A DNA stretch of 64,000 nucleotides from Drosophila persimilis (lineage: Eukaryota; Arthropoda; Insecta; Diptera; Drosophilidae): positions 1,550,001-1,614,000 of the forward strand of contig NW_020825294.1 in assembly GCF_003286085.1 (NCBI RefSeq), written 5' to 3'. Made by a program: the position numbers and the translations under genes. Position 1 is the first letter of the stretch, and each line of letters opens with the position of its first letter. The notes below the pieces were generated by a model. The model made no database searches, was not told the DNA's origin, and worked only from the letters and a program-made list of their open reading frames with translations. This document shows positions 1 to 9,230 of this stretch, piece after piece.

Positions 1-421
1 TTAAACTTATACGAATATCTATGTGTATTTTACAGACTACCAAATAAATTAGGTTCATTCGTTTGTTTAACGTAAAAAGCGTTTTCGTAGAGCCTACCGG
101 AAAGCTAGAGTAAAAAAAATATATATATATATCCTATGCGATGCCTAGCTAGTGTTGTTGGTAGTGCTGATGATTAGGCTCCCCCCTGTCCCTGTCTTCC
201 TCCCTCCCGCCGTCCACTCAGTATCTCGATGAGGTGAAAGCAGCAGTGCTCTCCGTTTCGGCCGGAAGAGGCGGCGGTGGCGGCATCTGGTAGTAGTAGC
301 CGGGATACGGTTGCGTGGAAGGATACGTTCCTCCTGAATGGTAGCCCGACGTTGTTGCTTCTGGCGCTGCCGGACCCTCGGAGCTGATCATCGACTTGGC
401 ATTGGCATTCGTTGCTCTTAT
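1..421 (-). other. 3' untranslated flank of the zinc-finger gene
   Basis: This stretch follows the stop codon of the minus-strand zinc-finger gene and shows no coding potential of its own. It has a short AT dinucleotide run near 119-132. No AATAAA or ATTAAA polyadenylation signal is visible on the minus strand here, so the transcript probably continues past the left edge of the window. Confidence 0.5.
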
Positions 422-2420
422 CTATAATCCACTGATGATCACCTCCTGCTGGGCTTCGTCATCCATATCGGGGATCTCCTGCTTATGCACAATCATTCCA
501 TCCGCTCCGGGTTGGCGCGGGGCCGTCTGTCCGTACTTCTGGTGGATGCCACGATGGCGTTTCAGCGCAAAGCGATCGGCAAATGCCGCCGAGCAGATTT
601 CGCACTTGTAGGGCTTTTCTCCGGAGTGAACCTTGGCGTGGTTCTTCAGATGCGCCGCCTGGGAGAAGGCCGAGCCGCATATTTCGCACTTGTATGGCTT
701 CTCGCCGGTGTGGATACGCCTATGATTCCACAGCGTGGCATGGCGTGCGAATCCCTTGTCGCAAACTCCACACACATACGGACGCTCCCCGCTGTGCGTC
801 CGCTCGTGATTCTTAAGATGTGGCGATTGAGAGAACTGCATGCCGCAGGTTTGGCATCTACGCGAAGGGGGAAACCCATTAGTAAATCAATACGGATATA
901 GAAAGTAAGTGGACACTTACTTGTACGGCTTTTCCCCCGTATGGATGCGCGCGTGGTTTTTCAGATAGACAGCCTTGGCGAAGGCCAGTCCACAAATGCT
1001 GCATTTGTAGTTCTTTTCGCCGCTGTGAAGCTTCTTGTGGGACCACAGACTCGAGTAGCGCGAGAACAGACCACCACAAATATTACAGCTGAAGGGTTTC
1101 GAAGGATTTCTGCATGACGAACACCTTGGTTTTGTTAGCGTAGATTTGGGGTTGATCTTTAGCTTACTACTCACTCGGTTTTGACGGTAACGGACGACTT
1201 GACCGAGCCACCGGCTCCGGTGCCGTGGGAATGTTGCCCGACCAGCACCACGCCAGAGCCATTGCACTTTTGGCACTTGGTCATCTGCTGGGAGTTGCGC
1301 TTTTTCACTGGATGGTGTCCTGTTCCGGTATTTGGCTCACGCTTGGGTGTCGTGCCACCCGTCTGTGCGGCCACAATTTGCTGGAGCTGCGCCTGAGCCT
1401 GGGGTGTGGTTGATATGATCTGCACGGGATGCGCCATTTGACCTGCACATCAAGGGAATGCATTAAATTTCGTTTCCTAATCGTTTCGTTTGCGCCACCA
1501 CTCACCATCCTGCGCCACGAAGAGTTGCTGCTGCTGGGCCGCCTGCTCCGCCTGCATGCAAGACTCACATCGGACTTGCTTTGGACCCTTTCGTTTGGAC
1601 TGCGGCATCATGGAGGTTCCGCAAGTGATGCACTTGTTGGCCTTGGAATCATGTTGCTGTTGCTGCATCACAGACTGCTGTACGGGATCCAGCGTATCGG
1701 ACGCCACGATTTGTATTTGGCCCATTTGCCCGTTGTTGATGATGTTCTGTGCCTGCACCATGCCCTGGGCATTCACCACAGCAATGGAGTCGCCTCCCTG
1801 CTGGGAATTGTGCTGCTGCTGTTGCTGCTCACCCTCGGTGTGCATCCGCTTGTGGGCGTTGAGCAAGGCCAGGTGTGGAAACATGTCGGAGCAGACGTCG
1901 CACTTGAAACTGATGTTGGATATGGTATTCTGCAACGGAAAGAAGCAGTTTACATCTGATCAGGACAGCTCCCTCTATAAGTTGTACTTACCGCTGCTAT
2001 CGGCTTGTTCTGATTGACGATTTGTATGCGTCCCTGGGCATCCACTGTGGCTATGCCCAGAGCAGTGCCCTGATTTAGGGGCATTCCGTTGACCAGAGCA
2101 TAGTTATAGCCCCCAACGGGCTGGGCTATGTAGCAAGTCTTGTTGTCCTCCGAGGTAGCCAGCTGTGCGAGATTTACAGTACCTCCATTGCCCTAAACGA
2201 AGACACACCACACAGAAAAAAAATTAGAGGGACACAGTTCCAGGAATCACGTTGCACAACTCACATTTGTTGTATAGTAAAATGTTGGCTGCTGCTCCGT
2301 TTTTTGGCCCTCTATTTTCGGCTGCTTCAGAATTGTGCCGTCTGCTGTTTGATATTGTATTGTGGCCGGTTGCCCATTGATAGCATTTGTAAAGATTATG
2401 TTTTTGGTGATGTCTTCCAT
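422..2420 (-). CDS. cg: C2H2 zinc-finger protein, probable combgap
   Basis: Six coding exons on the minus strand join in phase: 2420-2265, 2192-1992, 1929-1506, 1442-1175, 1109-921 and 857-422, giving 557 residues. The start is the ATG at 2420 ([10 protein letters not shown]). Residues 129-149 form one isolated C2H2 finger. A Gln-rich region follows, with isolated CxxC pairs that may bind zinc. Six linked C2H2 fingers with HTGEKPY-type linkers fill about residues 358-520, and a short acidic tail ends in ISGL. Finger arrays of this kind bind DNA in the nucleus. The N-terminus and finger order match my memory of Drosophila Combgap, a transcription factor used in limb patterning and reported to help recruit Polycomb proteins to GT-rich sites. 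Function is inferred from the family; the name rests on memory, not a search. All splice sites are GT..AG and the frame is intact. Confidence 0.8.
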
Positions 2421-3059
2421 CGTGTAGGCAAGTCACTTTAAAAGACAACAAAATCTTATATTATTTTATTATTTATTCGCCAGATGCATTTGAAATTTCT
2501 GATTGACGTTTTCCAACAATCAAACACGCGACGCCAACAACGTTCAAGTGCGCAAGAGAGACGAATATAGTGTACACACAAAAGGCAGGGAAAAACGACT
2601 GATTAAAAATGGCGACGATGAGACAGAAAATATGTATGCGACACAAAATTCATTAATTCGAGCGGCTGCCGCCACTATTTCGACCTTTCACTATGCTCAT
2701 TTCCGTCGTATTCATGCCGCAATCACTTTGCAAATACCCTCAGAAACTTATACATTGCCCACCTTTCGTTTTCACAAGTTACCTTTTATGCAACCAGCCA
2801 CACACCAATTTACAAATTCTCTAGTACCAAACGATTTTTCTTCAATTCGATTGATCCGAAAGGTTTTTATTGAACAGCCGGCTTGGATTCTTATTTATAG
2901 CACTTCAGTTTTGTTTAGAATGAAAGCAAAACGTTGTATTATTGTTTTTTCTTTTTCTAACAAATTCCAGCACTAAAACTTTCTGCCTGTTCTTTCGAAT
3001 GAGTGCAGAAGGGAGATGGAGCGAGATGCTTGCTTGTGTGTGTTGTGAAAAGTATGACA

Positions 3060-3400
3060 GCACGCCCAGGGAGAGAGAGAGAGAGCGTGGTAGAGTTGTA
3101 ACGTAGCGAAAGATAGCGTGCTGTTAGCGCAATGTTAAACAGAAAATTTAATTTAATAAATTTAGTAATAAATAGTTCGCAAAACATAAGGAAAATATGC
3201 GTATACAATTTATTCTTTTTTTTTTTTGTAGGAAACTACCAAAGGCTTATTTCTAAATAGTCTGTTTTATTTCTAGACTTGACAGAGGGTGCTGTTAAGC
3301 GCACCTTTCTTTTTTTTTTTTTAGCAACACACGTTTGTTGCCCCAGCAACATTTGAAGGCGGGCAGATTTGAAATTCGGATTCGGGCGGATTTCTGCCAG
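3060..3400. repeat. Diverged interspersed repeat, copy A
   Basis: The segment starts with a GA-dinucleotide run and contains the string GTAACGTAGCGAA, then GTGCTGTTAGCGCAATGT, then GCTGTTAAGCGCACCTTTCT, a T-run, and AGCAACATTTGAAGGCGGGC. The same blocks recur in the same order at 3997-4235. The two copies differ by spacing and small indels, so they are old. No open reading frame or clear terminal repeat is seen, which suggests a non-autonomous element or a local duplication. Confidence 0.65.
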
Positions 3401-3819
3401 AGGACTTATAGATAAAATATACCGTCCGACCCTTGCTTTTCTTGGATTTGAATAAAAAAAGGTTTTAGCGAAAAAGGTCAAACAAAAAACACGTAAGAGA
3501 GTAATCGTTCCTATAGCTCAAACTTGATATTCCGTTGAATAATGCTGTTGTCACGCCAACCTTGTTTTTATTTGAAGACAGACAACATATCGTTGTGGTA
3601 GCTTTAAAACAGAGACTAATCAGTTTTTTCCATCATTGGAGTCTGAGATGACAAACATTTTCTCAATTCTATTATATGTATTCATTTCTAGGGTATGCAG
3701 ATCCGAGCCATGTTGAGGGATAATGCTGCTCGTTGTCTCGGCACATGAGGCTGGCGGTTCAAAGAGAGCATTAACGGATTCAGAGAGAGCATTTGAAGAG
3801 ATCTAAAAGAGCCGAGTGG

Positions 3820-3850
3820 TGCGCGCCAAAAAGAAATTGTTTGAAAGTGA
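3820..3850. repeat. 31-base motif shared with position 63772
   Basis: The string TGCGCGCCAAA followed by a variable core and TTGTTTGAAAGTGA matches 63772-63802 at 28 of 31 bases by hand alignment, in the same orientation. Weaker resemblance extends upstream around a GCTGC block. It is probably part of a dispersed repeat family. Confidence 0.5.
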
Positions 3851-3996
3851 CCGCGCCACAAGAATCTAAGTGCAATCCATTGGAATAAATTATGCACGCA
3901 AGGACGATTTGAGAGCGAAAATTAAAAAAACCCTGTGAATGGAAGGGTATAGCCCTTTGTTCTCAAATATGCCTTTATAAATTAAATTTAATAGAT

Positions 3997-4235
3997 TGAT
4001 GCCCAGGAGAGAGAGAGAGAGCGTGGTAAGGTATTGTGTAACGTAGCGAATGATAGTGTGCTGTTAGCGCAATGTATGGAAACCTAAGGAATATTTCTAA
4101 ATAGTCCGATTTATTTCTAGAAATGACAGAAAGTGCTGTTAAGCGCACCTTTCTTTTTTTCAGCAACACACATTTGTTGCTGAGACACATATTTAACCAC
4201 CAGCAACATTTGAAGGCGGGCGGATTTGAAAGAGC
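3997..4235. repeat. Diverged interspersed repeat, copy B
   Basis: This is the shorter partner of the repeat at 3060-3400. It carries the GA run, GTAACGTAGCGAA, the TTAGCGCAATGT block, AGTGCTGTTAAGCGCACC and AGCAACATTTGAAGGCGGGC in the same orientation. A block of about 100 bases that separates the shared blocks in copy A is missing. Direct orientation and roughly 930-base spacing fit a tandem duplication or two insertions of one element. Confidence 0.65.
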
Positions 4236-4622
4236 GGACTTGGGTAACGCGTAAACAAAATGGTGGCAAACCGAAAGAGTGTGAAAAAGATTGATTGACG
4301 AAGGAAATATAATCAAAAAGATGGATTGAAGGACACAAAGGGGGTGGTAATCACCCCCTATGAGTTCCGGAAACGCCGTAGATTGTGAGAAGCGTCTCAT
4401 CATATTTCTGAGAATGTATTCCAGTAATGTCAATGCGCTGTTTCATTGTTGACATATTTTGTTGCGATAACTCTGTCCTTTCTTTGATGTTATTTTTATT
4501 AGCCAACTGGAATGAATCGATGGATTATATGTACATACATTAATTTTAATCAGTTGATTATTTCAACATTATTTCATTTCATCCTTCTTGAGCTGTTCAG
4601 CACAGAAAAATCCACGGTTTTC

Positions 4623-4631
4623 TTATATAAT
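4623..4631 (+). promoter_or_regulatory. TATA box of the lectin gene
   Basis: TTATATAATC lies about 45 bases before the ATG at 4670. A start about 30 bases downstream of the TATA would give a leader of roughly 15-20 nt, as is common for short secreted-protein genes in Drosophila. No strong initiator is seen. Confidence 0.5.
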
Positions 4632-4669
4632 CAGTTGCATTTTGGATTGTGTTGAGAGAAGTACTAGCA

Positions 4670-5618
4670 ATGCAATGTTCCATTGTTTTCATATTATTTG
4701 CGATAACCTTTGGGAGATCCATGTCACAGCATTGTGAGGTGAGGGCAGCATTGAGTTTATTGACAGCATAAATCTAAAGAACATTAATGCGCCCCAATAG
4801 GTGGATGAATCTCAACACGAGTGCGGCGGATACTGTTACGGAGCTGTGAAACCGGTCCTGGAGTACCTCGCCATCCTTCAAATGCGAGTGGAGTCTTACG
4901 AGGCCAAACAGCCCGCAGATACTCTATCGAAAATCGCGCAAATGGACAAAAAGTTAGAGACTCTAGGAAGAGAGTTGGCGATCCAGCAGGAATTGGAAAA
5001 GAGCTCACAGTCCGCAGATACTCTCAAACAACTGGCCAAAATTGATGAAAAGTTAGAGGCAGGATTAGGAAGACAGTTGATGATCCAGCAGGAACTGGAA
5101 AAGAGCTCCAAACAGCTAGCTGATACTCTATTAAAAATCGCACAAAACGACGAAAAATTAGAGGTTCTAGGAAGACAGTTCGCAATTGAGCTGGAGTTGG
5201 AAAAGAGCTCGCAGATGAGGCTTCAAAGATTAGAGCTTTTCGAAAAAATACGGTCCAATTATTATTACATAGAAAGAAATAGTAAAATTAACTGGAAAGA
5301 TGCATTGGATAAATGCCATAAGATGGGGCTCACTTACTGAATCTGGAAAGCAAGGATGAGACGAAGGCACTCGGCAGAATGCTGAATAAGACCCAGAGAT
5401 ATTGGATAGATGTGAACGATATAAAAAAGGAAGGAGAGTTTATTTCGGCCACTACTGGCTTGCCGGGAACATTCTTTCACTGGCAGGAAAACGAACCCAA
5501 TAACAAGGAAAGCTCTGAAAATTGCGTCGAGCTAATTACCGCCGAATTTTGGATGAACGACCAATCATGCCATTACGAAAATTACTTTATTTGTGAGACA
5601 CCTTGGGATTCACTGTAA
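4670..5618 (+). pseudogene. Secreted C-type lectin gene with a frameshift in the lectin domain
   Basis: Exon 1 (4670-4738) encodes a signal peptide beginning MQCSIVFILFAITFG. A 62-nt GT..AG intron (4739-4800) joins in phase to exon 2. Exon 2 encodes three imperfect 33-35-residue coiled-coil repeats of the ADTL..IA..D.KLE..GR type, each ending ELEKSS, and then a lectin domain. Reading stops at the TGA at 5335-5337. The remaining domain is open in the next frame, up to the TAA at 5616-5618. One base missing from the G-run at 5325-5328 explains the shift. The downstream part keeps EPN, a WMND motif (compare WND) and the Cys pattern of calcium-dependent, mannose-type lectin domains. The layout resembles the Drosophila lectin-24/lectin-28/Acp29AB class, often expressed in male accessory gland or immune tissue. 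The intact remainder suggests a very recent lesion, a segregating allele or an assembly error. Confidence 0.8.
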
Positions 5619-7234
5619 CCTATATGACGATTCAGATTATATTACAAGTTGTGTGAAACATGCAACTGAATACAAATTTTAAGAACGTTTACACCTTTTA
5701 AAACTAGTGTGCCACTTAAATACTTAGATGAGCTGAAAATCCCGGCGGTACTGCAATACAGCTAGTCGCTAGCATTCCGTCTGATTCCAAAAAATCAGTT
5801 TAACAATTGTTGTTCTCCAATGGAGAAACCATCAAATGTTAAGCTAATAAGAACGTTTCTTGGCCATTAGGGAGAGAGGCAATGACTGAGCTGGCAAAAC
5901 CATTTGTTTTTCTTGCTCCACGTGTGAACGTCAATCAAGATTATTGCAAATTTTAAAAACACACCCAAAGAGCATGGGCGGCAGTTTTGCGAAAAGTCTG
6001 TGCATGACTAAAGCAAAATGAAATCATAAACAGAAGATTGTAGTCTTGGGGTATATTCTATAAACGAAATTAGTGGCTAAGCTATGATCACTTCGGGGAT
6101 TGTTTGGATTCTTAAGATGAGGAACCAGAAAGCAATTCAAATTATTTTGGTATGAAAGCAGATCGGTTTATTGTTGATTTGGTGTTGAAAACTAGCTTAA
6201 TATTTTGTTCACGTTTCTTCCGCATTTCCTAAATTGGAAAAGTGCTGTGGTGGCCATAACATTAATAACAATAAACGTTTAATTGAGAAATGTATGTATA
6301 CCTATGATAATTGCTTTTATCTACCTGTGCACCCTTATAGATGGTATTTTCAGTCGAAATATCGTCAAATCTTTCTATCTTGTATACAAGATACATTTCA
6401 TAAACACGTTGAAATCCTATCTATCACATTCTGAATTTTATTTGGATTAGACCATATCCAAACCCCGATCTTAAGCGAAAAATCTTCTTTAAATATTTCT
6501 TGAACAAGGCAGCACTGGGTCTCCACAATCTTTACCAGCATTCCCCCAGATTGTGGCCAATTGTCACGACGTGCAACCAACTGCTGCCGACAGTTTCGTG
6601 ACATGCGTTGAACGTTTTAAAGCAAATACGAAAAAACTGAAAATTCGTTTGCAAAATTAACCTTGAAATTGCTTGCAAAATGTCTGCTATTACAAGCCTC
6701 AGTTTGGAGCGACGCGCCGGTGCTTAAAACATGTTAGGCCAGTGCTGGGGGGCTTTCCGAGAGAGTGGTACGATACTCGTACAACGGGGGGAAGAAAGCT
6801 GAGGAGAAACGGTAATAGTCGAATAGCCGAATAGGAAACTGGTTTGGCTGAACTTGACCCGCAAACGTTGTGTGCCGTCCGCCCTATGACTAGATATTAT
6901 TCCATAATTTCCCATTACCACAGGCTCTGAAGTAAACAAAAATCGTATTACGTTGTTGTGGCATGGAGTCGCTTTCTTGTAAACAGAATTCTTCAGTATG
7001 AACAAAACAGTCATACGCCGCAGAGAACAACAACAGCTGATTCTTCAATGAGCCGCTGCCGCTGCTGCTGGTGCTCTGCCTCTGCTGCTTCCGTCATGTC
7101 ATGAAAAGCTTTGCGACAACCAGCTTTTGCGAGCTTTCTCGCCCAAACGATCGCGTCGCTGGGGAGCTAGTTTTATTCGTAGTTTGAAAATTTACGCACA
7201 GACATCGGACAGGCAGCGGAGCGGCACGAGCCGG
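5619..7234. other. Intergenic region, no gene seen
   Basis: There is no open frame with coding character on either strand. The sequence is AT-rich unique DNA. A CTG-rich stretch near 7046-7090 and the GC-richer sequence up to 7234 probably belong to the promoter region of the downstream lipase gene. Confidence 0.4.
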
Positions 7235-7244
7235 TATATAAATA
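7235..7244 (+). promoter_or_regulatory. TATA box upstream of a spliced leader exon
   Basis: TATATAAATA sits at the edge of a GC-rich block, and a 5' splice site (GTAAGA) follows about 110 bases later at 7352. This layout suggests a promoter with a first exon of about 7265-7351. The nearest plus-strand gene able to use it is the lipase. Confidence 0.45.
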
Positions 7245-7264
7245 AATTCAATTAAAGAAAACAG

Positions 7265-7351
7265 AAGACAACAAAACAAAAACAATAACATTTCATATTT
7301 TCACGTCGCAATGCCGGAAAAACTGTGGTGGTGTGACTTTCGTTTGTGCCG
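7265..7351 (+). other. Probable untranslated first exon of the lipase gene
   Basis: The segment is A- and C-rich, as Drosophila leaders often are, and ends at a GTAAGA splice donor. It holds one ATG at 7311 with a 14-codon frame that runs into the donor, so the message may carry a short upstream reading frame if spliced. The partner acceptor would be the pyrimidine-rich site ending at 9180-9181. The exon start is set only by distance from the TATA box. Confidence 0.35.
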
Positions 7352-7352
7352 G

Positions 7353-9180
7353 TAAGAAAAAGATTTAAATCAACTTTTTTCATTCGCCCAGCGATCACTC
7401 GCGTGGAAGTGGATCTTCGGATCGGTTGGAGCATATACGACCTTGCCTAACAACAACATAAAAAAAGAAAAAAGACAAGCAAAGGTTAATTTTTTTGGAA
7501 TTGAGTTTGCAAATAGAAATTGATTTGACTCGAGTGACAATCTTTAAACAATTTGCATATAAATACCTTACAAATATGTCATCCAGAGAGCCTAAATAAT
7601 CAGATCGTGGGAGAGATTGCCTGGTGCGACAATGACCTACTGAAATCTTTCTAGAGCTATCTATGCATTTCCATATTTAAAGATGGTTTGTGGCTTCAAT
7701 TATAGCTATATTTGGTTTCTTTGGGGAATGACTAATAACAGGTGTAAATAAAGTGGAATTACTTATTAAATACACCCGAACTCTACCCCTACTATTTACA
7801 TTTTGAGATCCTCTTTGAGATCAGCTTTGACATCATTTCTAACCGTCATCTTCCATTGTTCACCTGCCAGTCATTGACACGATCATCTCTCCCATTAAAC
7901 TTAGGACCCCCAATGAAAACAAACTACAGATTATGGAATGGAAAATACTGAGGTGGAAAGGGTTATAATTAGACAAAGCCAAAGTCTTCAATGGGTGGTC
8001 CCGGATCGCTGATAGCTGATAAGGCAATCATCGAAGCGTTCGTTGTTCGGGTAATAATCGTTATAGAGATTAGCGAGCTTTCGATTGGATCAATAGATAT
8101 TTGCGAAACACACAGGTGTGAGATTATTTATGACATCCGGCAATCCTTCCACCTGATCTCCATGCAGTACAATACCTTTTATGCACATCACATTTACAAC
8201 AATTCGATTTCATTCACTTGCAGTTGAACAACCTCGTCAGACTACACCAGACCAGACCGTCCTCGTCTGTCCAAAAGTTCACTTTTGACGTCACTTTCCC
8301 TGGTCGCACAGAGAGTCGGCAGAAATTTCTAATCAGCTTCGGTCTTTCGTACGAGTGTTCCTTTATGAGTGTGAATTTCCTGAAGAGAGTGTACTTTGTG
8401 CCCTTGAAGGTGAATCGCTGAAGAACAACGGCACGCGCCGGATGCCCTCAGTGTCAATCGAATCGAATCGAATCGAATCGGATCGGATCGGAGAGGGCCT
8501 TGTTCTATTGTCTATCGCCCGCTGAAATCGACCAAGAGCCATAGCAGATGGGCGAGAAATATTACGCATAATTAAATGGAAATAACAATTGCAAAATACA
8601 TACTATAAACCCATGAAGTGCATCGCGCTGCTGATTAAGTGAGTGTACTATAAGTAATCGTAGCATCGATGGACCCCAGTGGATCGGCCAACTTATCAGC
8701 GCGCGTAAAACAATTGTAAAAACATAAGTGTATGTGAAATCAAAGCAAGCGCGTGTACATCTAACGAAACAACAATTGCAAAATAATAGTACTAGTTTAA
8801 AAAAAAAACAACAAAAATTGCAACAAAAAAAATGTAAAAACCAGCCGAACAAAATTTATAACGAAAGAAACGAAACACTATATTCGTAGTTAGTTTTAGT
8901 ATCAGCTCGTAACACCAACAGAGCAGGCCGTGAAGGGGCCGACTCTGGTGGCTGTTTGGCTAAATACAGAGAGCCACAGAGCCACAGAGCCCAGCCGAGC
9001 TGTAGAGCCGTAAATCCGAGAGGCAGGCAGGCAGGCAGGCAGGCAGCACACTGGCTAGTCAGCCAGCCATCAGGCCGGCAGAGAGGAGGTAACAAAAACC
9101 GACTGCACGCGGGCCAAACTGTGTCAGTGCTTGGATGACTTCGACGGCGCTTGTTCCTTTTCCCGAGTTAACGCTCCCAG
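7353..9180 (+). other. Putative 5' intron and upstream DNA of the lipase gene
   Basis: No coding region is seen. It includes a short tandem repeat at 8455-8490 built from ATCGA/ATCGG units and an AGGC tetranucleotide run near 9019-9044. If the leader exon at 7265-7351 is real, this is its intron. Alternatively transcription starts nearer to 9 kb. Confidence 0.35.
8455..8490. repeat. Short tandem repeat of AATCG/GATCG units
   Basis: Four AATCG-type pentamers are followed by GATCG-type pentamers in perfect register. This is a simple pentanucleotide microsatellite of mixed composition with no coding role. Confidence 0.8.
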
Positions 9181-9230
9181 CAAGAAACTACCAAAAAGTT
9201 ATTACTAAATATTGCGAGCACACATACAAC

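Larger units (their letters stand above)
2421..4622. other. Intergenic region between zinc-finger gene and lectin
   Basis: I see no gene here. The part next to 2420 must hold the promoter and leader of the minus-strand zinc-finger gene, but no clear TATA box or initiator stands out. The rest is occupied mainly by two related repeat copies (about 3060-3400 and 3997-4235) and AT-rich spacer. Confidence 0.5.

Noticed and set aside
9135-9230. Upstream ATG at 9135 as start of the lipase
   Set aside because: A pyrimidine-rich splice acceptor ends near 9181, which would remove this ATG from the mature message, and the ATG at 9231 leads more directly into the signal sequence.
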